18,441 nt of DNA, from positions 1 to 18,441 of the forward strand of contig DAORKJ010000079.1 in the NCBI GenBank assembly GCA_035439505.1. The letters run 5' to 3'. This DNA comes from UBA7236 sp035439505. Its GTDB lineage: Bacteria > Bacteroidota > Bacteroidia > Chitinophagales > BACL12. Shown here in pieces: positions 8,777 through 15,376 of the stretch; position 1 is the first letter of the stretch, and every line of letters starts with the position of its first letter. The position numbers were made by a program, and so were the translations under genes. The notes below the pieces were generated by a model. The model worked only from the letters and a program-made list of their open reading frames with translations, did no database searches and was not told the origin of the DNA.

Positions 8777-9189
8777 AATTGATACCATAAAAAGTAAATC
8801 TACGGGTTGAAATTAAAGTACTAAATACATTCATCCTTGCAACCCAATGGAGTTGTAGATTACACACAATTTAGCGTGTTTTTGAAACTATACTATTTTA
8901 GTTGCGTATGATTTGAACTTTGTTTGTGACAATATAAAAGGAGCGAAATTGTTGCTTTGATGCCTGTAATTGCCATTTAATAGCCATTTTAACTACAAAT
9001 TTATTTAAAATTGTGACAATTCTGGATTAACGGAAAACCGTGAATATGAAATACTTTGTTTACCGGTATGCTGCTTATTTATTACATTTAATGGGTAAAA
9101 TTTTGAAGTAGAACATTTGGGATTTTATACTCCAATCCCCCCAGCATTTGGTGGATTGGGGTGATGGAGTTGCGCAAATAAACTAGTTA
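8650..9189 (+). repeat. Copy 2 of the 3'-end plus downstream-flank duplication
   Basis: This copy contains the T9SS tail relic and then 8777-9189, which aligns with 3786-4198 throughout. It keeps the 37-base identical block (9054-9090) and both hairpins: ACGG-aaaa-CCGT at 9030-9041 and CCAATCC...GGATTGG at 9132-9159, the latter perfect here. It ends in CTAGTTA (9183-9189), after which the two copies share nothing. It fills the stretch without an intact gene from 8599 to 9224, and I see no other gene there. Any promoter for the downstream nuclease must lie in it or in the next 35 bases. Confidence 0.85.
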
Positions 9190-9200
9190 GTGACAAGGCT
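9186..9200 (+). other. Left boundary of the anticodon nuclease unit
   Basis: GTTAGTGACAAGGCT begins exactly where the two 445-bp repeat copies stop matching. GTTAGTG is the exact complement of CACTAAC at 11523-11529, just after the nuclease stop codon; over 15 bases 11 pair. This is the cassette-start to attC-start relation described for integrons. Confidence 0.5.
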
Positions 9201-9224
9201 AAAAAAAACGGACAACCATAAAAA

Positions 9225-11513
9225 ATGGCAGACGATAAAAAAACAAGCATAATTAAGTGCCAAAACATTGCACCAATAGAAAACTTGACAAGGGAAATCA
9301 AATCAAGTTCTTTGAAAATGGGTGTATTTGCTAATAATGGAAGCGGTAAAACTTTTATTAGCAGGCTTTTTAGACTGACAGAAAAACAAGACGAACTTGT
9401 TTTAGACGAAAACGGCAAAAGCCCAACAGACAAACTTTTGACTTTCGGTAAAAACAGCGGAACTTTTTCTTTTAAAATTACAGACAAAGAGGGCAATGTA
9501 AAAGACGATTTCAGTATTTCTATAACAAAAGGACAAATTCCGACTATTCCAGATACAAAATATCTTTATCACACCTTTAACCAAGACTATGTTGAACAGA
9601 ACATTCGGGTTTTAGGCTACGAGAAAGACAGCGATATTCAAGGTTTCATTTTAGGTAAAGTAAACATTGACCTAAAAGATGATGAAGATAATCTTACAAA
9701 AATTGCAAAAGAAGGTGAACAACTAAAAGAACAAGTTGAAAAGGAAATAAACACTTATGTAGAAGAAAACATAAGCAACATACAAAACATTAAAAGACTT
9801 AGTGAATATGCTTATTTAAAGCCAAGCGAGATTTTTCAAGGTGTTGAAAAAGATTTATTTGAGGTTTCTAAAAGTATTGACGACCTTTTTGCAGACTACA
9901 ATAAAATCAAATCTGTTCCTGAAAATTTATCAGACATTGTAACTGTTGACAGAGTAAATATAAATTTTCAAACACTAAACGAAATCAAGGAAAATTTAAA
10001 CAAAGAGTTTTCTTTGAGTTCATTAGCCGAAGATTTTAAAGAAAAAATAAAACGTAAGCAAGCATTTGTTGAAACGGGAATGGCTTTGCATTCTGAAACA
10101 GAAAATAATTCTTGTCCATTTTGCGAACAAGAGTTACAAGAAAGTGCCATTAGTTTAATTGATAATTACACTAAATATCTCAACGACACAGAAGCGAAAA
10201 CAATAAAGCAATTCAAAGGAAATATTGAATTTCTATCAAACATTATTGCTTCTTTAAAAGTAATTGAAACTGCAAATTCAAAACGATTAAATTTGTTTAA
10301 TGAGTTTAAAACCAAGTATATTCCGTCAAGTGAAGATGAAGAGTTAAGTTCTCTGAATATTGATGAGGCTGAACAAGCAATTCAATCGCTTATTAAAATT
10401 ATTGAAGAAAAACTACAAGATATTAGCAAATCAGTCGTAGTTGAAAATTCGGTTATTGAAAACATTGAAAAACATCAAACTTTACTGAATAATTCGATTG
10501 ACGCAAATAATGAAAAAATCAATTCCATAAACGCCAAGAAAAATGGAATAAGTGAAGAAAACAAAGCCGTTAGAAAAGAAATTTGTAAATGCGCCTACAA
10601 CAATTTAGTTGAAACACACAAAACAAACATAAAAAGCATTTTTCAACTGCGTGAACAATGGAAAACTCTTGACACAGAGATTAAGAAAAAGAAAGAACAG
10701 CAAAAAGTCAGCAAAAAAGAAAAAGTTGCATCAGCTATTAAAACGGTTTTGAATTATTTTTTCTCTGACAAATACACACTTGACGAAGAAACTTTCAGAC
10801 TTGTGTTTTGCCAAAACACTCTTGAAAAAGACCAAGCGAAAGACGTTTTAAGTGAAGGAGAAAAAAACATTATTGCATTTGCGTATTACATTGGCGACAC
10901 TCATTTGAAAATAGAAAGTGAAGACGATTACGAAAAACTATTTTTCATAATTGACGACCCAATTTCAAGTATGGACTTTACTCACGTTTATACTCTTTGT
11001 GGCGTAATTAGAGATATTTCAAAAATCATTGACAAATTAAAACGTGAACGACTAATTATCTTTACTCATAACAATGATTTTATGCGTGTTTTGACATCAA
11101 ACAACATTGTTGACAAAAAATTGCTTCTGAAAAAGGGAGAATTAAAAGACTTCAACAACAATTTAACTGTTCCATACATCAATCACTTAATGGACGTTTA
11201 CAACATTGCAAGAAAAAACGAAGTTGCAAATCATACAACAGCAAATTCTATAAGACACATTATTGAAACTTTGACGAAGTTTCAGAACGTTGACATTTCA
11301 AAAGACGGAATTGCTGAATACATAAAAAAGAATATTCCTAACGACACTAAGTCATATACGTTAATCAATGACCTATCGCACGGAGGTTGGCGAAGTGAAC
11401 AATCTCCAATAACAGAAGATGACTACAAAGACGTATGCGAAACAATTATAAAGCACATTGCAAATAACTTTAATGGACAAATTGAATACTGTGAGAAATT
11501 TAATGCTAACTAA
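9225..11513 (+). CDS. RloC/PrrC-like ATPase-anticodon nuclease
   Basis: Protein of 762 residues from the AAA_13 group of ABC/SMC-like ATPases. Walker A is GVFANNGSGKT (33-43, K42). Helical coiled-coil segments flank a CPFC at 297-300, the position and form of the zinc hook of RloC. The ABC signature is LSEGE (542-546), Walker B FIIDDP (D577, D578), and the H-loop FTH (H615). The C-terminal region has R677-x3-E681 followed by H719 in LSHGGW, the same order as the catalytic Arg320, Glu324 and His356 of PrrC. Known relatives cleave tRNA anticodon loops when DNA damage or phage anti-restriction proteins release them, which blocks phage growth. No restriction-modification genes are adjacent, as is common for RloC. 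ATG is preceded by an A-run rather than a Shine-Dalgarno. The ATPase call is firm; the nuclease call is a motif-based inference. Confidence 0.8.
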   Translation: MADDKKTSIIKCQNIAPIENLTREIKSSSLKMGVFANNGSGKTFISRLFRLTEKQDELVLDENGKSPTDKLLTFGKNSGTFSFKITDKEGNVKDDFSISITKGQIPTIPDTKYLYHTFNQDYVEQNIRVLGYEKDSDIQGFILGKVNIDLKDDEDNLTKIAKEGEQLKEQVEKEINTYVEENISNIQNIKRLSEYAYLKPSEIFQGVEKDLFEVSKSIDDLFADYNKIKSVPENLSDIVTVDRVNINFQTLNEIKENLNKEFSLSSLAEDFKEKIKRKQAFVETGMALHSETENNSCPFCEQELQESAISLIDNYTKYLNDTEAKTIKQFKGNIEFLSNIIASLKVIETANSKRLNLFNEFKTKYIPSSEDEELSSLNIDEAEQAIQSLIKIIEEKLQDISKSVVVENSVIENIEKHQTLLNNSIDANNEKINSINAKKNGISEENKAVRKEICKCAYNNLVETHKTNIKSIFQLREQWKTLDTEIKKKKEQQKVSKKEKVASAIKTVLNYFFSDKYTLDEETFRLVFCQNTLEKDQAKDVLSEGEKNIIAFAYYIGDTHLKIESEDDYEKLFFIIDDPISSMDFTHVYTLCGVIRDISKIIDKLKRERLIIFTHNNDFMRVLTSNNIVDKKLLLKKGELKDFNNNLTVPYINHLMDVYNIARKNEVANHTTANSIRHIIETLTKFQNVDISKDGIAEYIKKNIPNDTKSYTLINDLSHGGWRSEQSPITEDDYKDVCETIIKHIANNFNGQIEYCEKFNAN

Positions 11514-11514
11514 T

Positions 11515-11653
11515 GGCCCAGCCACTAACAACGGTTTGGAAAAAGTGGCCGTTCAGCGCTCCGCAGACACATTTGTGCTTAATGAAACATTTGTTCTCCG
11601 CATCAACATTTTTGGTGGAAATCGCCACCTTCGCCAAGCCGGAAAACGTTACC
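11515..11653 (+). repeat. attC-like element 2
   Basis: The element starts two bases after the nuclease stop codon. The left edge is CCACTAAC (11522-11529), the right edge ACGTTACC (11646-11653). Inverted arms CGGTTTGGAAAAAGTGGC (11532-11549) and GCCACCTTCGCCAAGCCG (11624-11641) pair at 14 of 18 positions. The loop is about 74 bases. The right half resembles element 1 closely. Short open frames that cross it on both strands have no support and are treated as noise. Confidence 0.65.
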
Positions 11654-11669
11654 AGCAATTTTTCGAGAA

Positions 11670-12545
11670 ATGAAAGAAATAAACAACATTTTATCAAAGT
11701 ATTCAAAGAAACCAACTGATTCATTCATAGAAACTGAAAGTAAATTAAACACTTTTTTAATTCAATTTTCAAAAGATTTAGCTGAGCTAACTGACATGCT
11801 TTCACGATTAAGAAATAGTGAAACTCATCCAAATTACTATAATATAAATGAGATGACAATTGTTGGTTCAATTACTAGAATAATAAAACTCTTTAAAGAA
11901 GTTGTTATTAATTACGAGCTAAACAAACTTGAAATACTAACATTATTTGCAAGACCATTATATGAATCATTTATCATTACTAAATATCTTATACAAAATG
12001 GTGTAAATTCACAGATCAATTTTAGAAAAGTATCTTACAGAGCAAGATTTGAAAACCTAAAAGTTTTAAATGAATTAGAAGACAAAACACCTGCAATAAT
12101 ACAAAGACAAATAATTAAGCTAAATTCTAAATTAAAAGAAGATGGATTCACTATTTCTGATTTAGAAGAAGAAGAAAAGAAAAATAAACAATGGAAATTG
12201 GACGGAAAATCTTTTTGGAAAATTCATAGTGAAGTTGATAATAAAGATTTATACTCATTTATATATGGAGTTGGTTCCGATGCAGTTCACGGAAACTGGC
12301 AAGAGATAATAGATTTTCATATTACTGAAAAGGAAAGTGGATATTTTGGTTTTTTAAATTATGAGAAATGTGATTGTAGAAGCATTGTTTCAATAAACTC
12401 TATTGCAATTGAATCAATTGTCGAGTTTCTGAAATGGAATAGTTGCATTACAAACGAAATTGAAAATGGCTTAAATAATATGATAAAAACAAATCATTAT
12501 ATTTATGAAATTTGGGAAGAGAAATTTGGCGAAGTGTTAGATTAA
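11670..12545 (+). CDS. DUF5677-like all-helical protein of unknown function
   Basis: Protein of 291 residues, predicted mostly helical and cytosolic, with no signal peptide. FARPLYESFIITKYLI (93-108) and SDAVHGNW (203-210) are the two conserved-looking blocks; together they resemble the DUF5677 pattern of a helix with R...E and a later Ser...His. A highly charged stretch (about 160-178) lies between. Family assignment is tentative. R95-x3-E99 and H207-G-x-W recall R677-x3-E681 and H719-G-x-W of the upstream anticodon nuclease, which may mean a related HEPN-like helical nuclease fold, but this rests on motif spacing only. The gene is visibly more AT-rich than the arginine genes at the right. 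It is alone in a unit bounded by elements 2 and 3, which suggests independent acquisition rather than an operon with the nuclease. Confidence 0.6.
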   Translation: MKEINNILSKYSKKPTDSFIETESKLNTFLIQFSKDLAELTDMLSRLRNSETHPNYYNINEMTIVGSITRIIKLFKEVVINYELNKLEILTLFARPLYESFIITKYLIQNGVNSQINFRKVSYRARFENLKVLNELEDKTPAIIQRQIIKLNSKLKEDGFTISDLEEEEKKNKQWKLDGKSFWKIHSEVDNKDLYSFIYGVGSDAVHGNWQEIIDFHITEKESGYFGFLNYEKCDCRSIVSINSIAIESIVEFLKWNSCITNEIENGLNNMIKTNHYIYEIWEEKFGEVLD

Positions 12546-12684
12546 AACTGCTGGTAACAGACGTTTGGCAAGATTACGAATTTTGTAGTAAATACACGTT
12601 TACAATTCGCAAGAAATTTTATCTTTGAGTGAAGATAAATAGTTCCGAACTACGCAACCTCACCAAGTGCCAAAACTTTAAACC
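12544..12684 (+). repeat. attC-like element 3
   Basis: The element begins AAAACTGCTGGTAAC (12544-12558), overlapping the preceding stop codon. This is the reverse complement, at 14 of 15 positions, of the unit's first bases GTTACCAGCAATTTT (11648-11662). Inner arms TTTGGCA and TGCCAAA pair (about 12564-12570 and 12669-12675). The right end reads CCAAGTGCCAAAACTTTAAACC and aligns with CCAAGCCGGAAAACGTTACC of element 2, so GTTA has become TTTA and this boundary may be inactive. Confidence 0.6.
12620..12627 (+). promoter_or_regulatory. Candidate Bacteroidota -7 box
   Basis: TATCTTTG fits TAnnTTTG, the -7 element of Bacteroidota promoters. TTTA at about 12599-12602 could serve as a poor -33 element. 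It would place a transcript start about 80 bases before the next gene, inside attC-like element 3. A single 8-base match is weak evidence. Confidence 0.25.
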
Positions 12685-12710
12685 GATAAAACCCACCAAA
12701 AACCCAAATC

Positions 12711-13178
12711 ATGAGTTACAACCTAATGGTATTTAATAAAAATGCAGCTCCAAAAACAAGAGTTGAATTTATGCTATGGTATGAAGTACAAACCGAATGG
12801 ACTGAAGAACATAGTTATGACGACCCGGCGATTACTTCGGTTGAATTGCGCAATTGGTTTATGGAAGTGATACAGACTTTTCCGGCAATGAATGGTCCGT
12901 TTGCAAGTGAAGATGAAGACAATATATATGTAACTGACTACAGTATTGGAAAGGATATTATTTATGTTTCAATTGCCTGGTCAATTGCTGAACAGGCGCA
13001 TATTAAGATGTTAGCACTTGCAGAAAAATACGGAGTTGGTTTCTTTGAGGCTTCTAATGACAACGGAGCCATTTATTTTCCGGACAATGGAAAATTAACA
13101 CCAATAGACAATCCAGCCAATAAAACTAATCAAGCTTCAGGCAAACAAAAGAACAAACCCTGGTGGAAATTTTGGTAA
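12711..13178 (+). CDS. Conserved small acidic protein, function unknown
   Basis: Protein of 155 residues, soluble, no signal peptide. It opens MSYNLMVF and carries YDDPAITS, LRNWFMEVIQTFPAMNGPF, and an IGKDIIYVSIAWS strand followed by an AEKYGVGFF helix-strand unit. The sequence resembles a widespread family of short bacterial proteins often met among accessory genes and sometimes beside contact-dependent toxins as immunity candidates, but I cannot name the family. The last 30 residues are a Lys/Asn/Gln-rich linker ending in the aromatic PWWKFW. The start follows a 26-base spacer after attC-like element 3 with no Shine-Dalgarno. It is certainly a gene, given intact length and clear secondary-structure pattern; its role is not known. 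Confidence 0.7.
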   Translation: MSYNLMVFNKNAAPKTRVEFMLWYEVQTEWTEEHSYDDPAITSVELRNWFMEVIQTFPAMNGPFASEDEDNIYVTDYSIGKDIIYVSIAWSIAEQAHIKMLALAEKYGVGFFEASNDNGAIYFPDNGKLTPIDNPANKTNQASGKQKNKPWWKFW

Positions 13179-13184
13179 ATTTGA

Positions 13185-13290
13185 AACACGACTTGGCAAT
13201 CAAAACCCAGAATTAGCGCAGTGAGCTAATTTATAAAAGGATTACAATTAAAATGTAATTAAACGGTATTGAAATTGCCATATCAAACCA
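13185..13290 (+). repeat. Weaker attC-like candidate 4
   Basis: AACACGACTTGGCAA (about 13185-13199) resembles AACAGACGTTTGGCAA of element 3. TGGCAAT (13194-13200) pairs exactly with ATTGCCA (13274-13280). The end boundaries lack a clear GTTA and the complement to a left boundary is not visible, so this may be a decayed site or an ordinary hairpin. Confidence 0.3.
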
Positions 13291-13303
13291 ATAAGTTTAT
13301 TAA

Positions 13304-13741
13304 ATGAAAAGGGTTTTACAATTAACGGCTATAGCTAATACAAAAATTTTAATTTTTGTGTTATTACTTGTTTNNNNNNNNNNNNNNNNNNNNNNNNNNN
13401 NNNNNNNNNNNNNNNNNNNNNNNNNNNNNNNNNNNNNNNNNNNNNNNNNNNNNNNNNNNNNNNNNNNNNNNNNTATGTGGGGTTTTTATTGGCAACCTTA
13501 TCATGGATCTTACGATGACCTAATACGGTCAACAGATTTTGCATCTTTCCCCAAAATTAAATACCAGTATTTATTTGGGAATAGGTTTCTGCTTACAGGT
13601 GAATTAAATATGATATCAGAAAAATGGCAACCTCATCAAAATGTCATTTCCTATCTGGTGGATTTACCATTTGGTAAATTGGAATTATATCAAAAACAAT
13701 TTGTTGCTTGGCCGGGTATTTCAATTGGATATACTTTTTAA
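13304..13741 (+). CDS. Outer-membrane-type protein broken by an assembly gap
   Basis: The left part (13304-13373) encodes MKRVLQ...ILIFVLLLV, which looks like the start of a signal peptide. After 100 N the right part (13474-13741) encodes 88 residues rich in aromatic and alternating hydrophobic residues, ending SIGYTF with a C-terminal phenylalanine, as in outer-membrane beta-barrels. Both parts are in the same frame across the N run, but 100 N is a conventional placeholder, so the real gap length is unknown and the frame agreement may be chance. The missing part could be much longer than drawn, or the two ends could belong to different genes. The family cannot be told from what remains. Confidence 0.45.
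   Translation: MKRVLQLTAIANTKILIFVLLLVXXXXXXXXXXXXXXXXXXXXXXXXXXXXXXXXXXMWGFYWQPYHGSYDDLIRSTDFASFPKIKYQYLFGNRFLLTGELNMISEKWQPHQNVISYLVDLPFGKLELYQKQFVAWPGISIGYTF
13374..13473. other. Assembly gap of 100 N
   Basis: Exactly 100 undetermined bases. This is the usual placeholder for a scaffold join of unknown size, so order across it is inferred by the assembler and content is missing. Confidence 0.98.
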
Positions 13742-13745
13742 AAAC

Positions 13746-13789
13746 AACAAGTGCTTAATACAACACCAATTCAAAAGTCAGCACTTGTT
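13746..13789. terminator. Strong hairpin after the gap-broken gene
   Basis: AACAAGTGCT (13746-13755) and AGCACTTGTT (13780-13789) form a perfect 10-bp stem with a 24-base loop, four bases after the stop codon. A short T tract ends the right arm. It lies between convergent genes, so it may stop transcription in both directions. The long loop is unusual for an intrinsic terminator. Confidence 0.45.
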
Positions 13790-13876
13790 TAAAAGTCATA
13801 TTTATTGCTAATTAACCAACTTCATTTAATTAACAAATACGTCAACCATCCATCTCCATCTCTCCATGCTTTTAGT

Positions 13877-13888
13877 CCGCTGAGGCGG
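13877..13888. repeat. Short GC hairpin next to the arginine decarboxylase stop
   Basis: CCGC-tgag-GCGG sits within GTCCGCTGAGGCGGGTGAAC, ten bases beyond the stop codon of the minus-strand gene. It is GC-rich in an AT-rich spacer and looks like a dispersed REP-type hairpin or part of a terminator. Confidence 0.35.
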
Positions 13889-13898
13889 GTGAACCCCA

Positions 13899-15305
13899 TT
13901 AATCCTCATCCAACTTATCATATCCCAATACCGTTAGCATACTATCTACCCGCTGTTCGTCCGCAAATACTTCGTAACTAAGATTGCCGCTTTCGTCTTT
14001 TTGTATAAGAATATGTTTTGGTGAAGGAATTAAACAGTGTTTTGTGCCGCCGTATCCCGAAATACTTTCCTGATACGCACCGGTATGAAAAAATCCGATG
14101 TATAAAGGTTCACCACCATTTATCAATGGCAAATATAATTCGTTGGTATGCGCTTCCGAATTATAATAATCCATCTGGTCGCAGGTTAAACCACCAATAT
14201 TAATACGTTGTACTTCGTTGCCCCATTTATTTATCGGCAATAAAATAAATTTCGAATTAATTCCCCATGAGTCCGGCATGGTAGTCATTAACGAGTTGTC
14301 AATCATATACCAACGCTCGCTGTCGTTTTGATGTTTTTCGGCAAGCACCGAAAAAATAAATGCACCACTTTCTGCCACCGTAAAACTGCCGAATTCCGTA
14401 AATATATTCGGACAACTTACATTTTCTTCTTCGCAGGTTTGTTTTATTTTATTCAGAATTTCTTCTGCCATATAGGCATAATCGTATTCAAAACCCAATG
14501 AACTTCTAAACGGCCATCCACCGCCAATATTCAGCGAGTCGAGTTCAGGACAAACACGTTTTAATTCAACATACACCTTGAGCAATTTCGATAACTCATT
14601 CCAATAATAAATATTATCCTTGATGCCGCTATTGATAAAAAAGTGCAACATCTTTAATTTAAATTTCGGATTCGGTTTTATTTTGTTGAGATAAAAATCT
14701 TTAATCTCTTTATACCTGATGCCCAGTCGCGAAGTATACAATTGAAATTCCGGTTGTTCTTCCGATGCAATTCGGATACCTAAATCACAATCGTAAATAA
14801 TGGTATTTTCATACGCTTCCAATTCCTCCATATTATCCAACACCGGCATAATATTAAAATCGAGGTTGGCTAATTTGCTGATGCGTTGGGTGTAAATTTT
14901 TGTCTTAAATCCGTTACACACAATTAAAGTATCCTTATTCAGCATTTTGTTGAGATATAAACGCTCAATAATATCGATATCAAATGCCGAAGAAGTCTCC
15001 AGATAAATATCATTTTTGAGGGCTTCTACCAGTACGTGGGCAAAATGCGAACTTTTGGTGCAATAACAATAATTGTAGTTGCCGGGATAGTTGAGCTTGC
15101 GGATAGCATCGTTAAAATACTTTTTGGCCCGCTGAATATTTTCCGAAATTTTCGGCAAATACGTAATCCGCATCGGGGTTTCATACTCTTCTATCAGCTG
15201 TTTCAGCGGTATTCCGTTGAAGTAGAGGTAGTTGTTTTTCACTTCGAATCCATCCTGCGGGAAGTAGAACGTCTGCTGGATGAGATCAAGGTAGGTATTT
15301 TTCAA
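13899..15305 (-). CDS. speA: Arginine decarboxylase (fold III, PLP-dependent)
   Basis: Protein of 468 residues of the alanine racemase-fold decarboxylases, of the compact Bacteroidota type. It converts arginine to agmatine, the first step of polyamine synthesis, in the cytosol. K84 in YCYCTKSSH is the likely Schiff-base lysine for PLP. ETSSAFDI follows, then SRLGIRY, LHFFINSGIKD, the glycine-rich phosphate loop NIGGGWP, TEFGS, and CDQMDYYNSEAH, whose cysteine should complete the active site of the neighbouring subunit. GFFHTGAYQESISGYGG closes the fold. The start codon is TTG (15305-15303): the family begins MKNTY.DLI.QTF here, and a TAA lies in frame two codons upstream, so no ATG is available. 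It is transcribed divergently from arginase across 71 bases. Confidence 0.88.
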   Translation of the reverse strand: MKNTYLDLIQQTFYFPQDGFEVKNNYLYFNGIPLKQLIEEYETPMRITYLPKISENIQRAKKYFNDAIRKLNYPGNYNYCYCTKSSHFAHVLVEALKNDIYLETSSAFDIDIIERLYLNKMLNKDTLIVCNGFKTKIYTQRISKLANLDFNIMPVLDNMEELEAYENTIIYDCDLGIRIASEEQPEFQLYTSRLGIRYKEIKDFYLNKIKPNPKFKLKMLHFFINSGIKDNIYYWNELSKLLKVYVELKRVCPELDSLNIGGGWPFRSSLGFEYDYAYMAEEILNKIKQTCEEENVSCPNIFTEFGSFTVAESGAFIFSVLAEKHQNDSERWYMIDNSLMTTMPDSWGINSKFILLPINKWGNEVQRINIGGLTCDQMDYYNSEAHTNELYLPLINGGEPLYIGFFHTGAYQESISGYGGTKHCLIPSPKHILIQKDESGNLSYEVFADEQRVDSMLTVLGYDKLDED

Positions 15306-15354
15306 TTTTTATTGGTTCGTTTGATTGTTACAATTATAAATTTTTCTAGCAGTG

Positions 15355-15371
15355 CAAAAATAATAACTTTG
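15355..15371. promoter_or_regulatory. Back-to-back divergent -7 boxes
   Basis: On the minus strand TATTTTTG (15362-15355) fits TAnnTTTG and lies about 50 bases before the decarboxylase start. On the plus strand TAACTTTG (15364-15371) fits it too and ends only five bases before the arginase ATG, so that transcript would be nearly leaderless, or the true start lies downstream. Neither has a good -33 TTTG at normal spacing. If both work, the two polymerases would compete for the same 17 bases. Confidence 0.4.
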
Positions 15372-15376
15372 CATAT

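Larger units (their letters stand above)
4195..12680 (+). mobile_element. Putative integron-type cassette array without integrase
   Basis: Units are delimited by G|TTA boundaries at 4195, 8185, 8648 (weaker), 9186, 11648 and a decayed one at about 12676. For three units the sequence after the left boundary is the reverse complement of the start of the closing element. These pairs are 4195-4209 with 8054-8068 (13 of 15 bases), 9186-9200 with 11515-11529 (11 of 15, with GTTAGTG/CACTAAC exact), and 11648-11662 with 12544-12558 (14 of 15). All genes point rightwards and each unit carries one or two genes. This is how integron cassettes are organised (TTRRRY start pairing with RYYYAAC of their own attC), but the core here is GTTA/TAAC rather than the classical GTTRRRY, and no integrase lies in the window. 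The alternative is a family of structured intergenic repeats without mobility. Confidence 0.5.

Noticed and set aside
9225..11513. Plain SMC/RecN-type repair ATPase
   Set aside because: The short coiled coil with CPFC and the C-terminal Arg-x3-Glu...His fit RloC/PrrC better.
11506..11724. Overlapping small open frames on both strands after the nuclease gene
   Set aside because: They lie across attC-like element 2, are mutually overlapping, and show no protein-like pattern; the DNA is better explained by the inverted arms.
8054..12684. Elements as ordinary rho-independent terminators
   Set aside because: They are about 140 bases, have long loops, no T tract, and show complementarity to unit starts far away.
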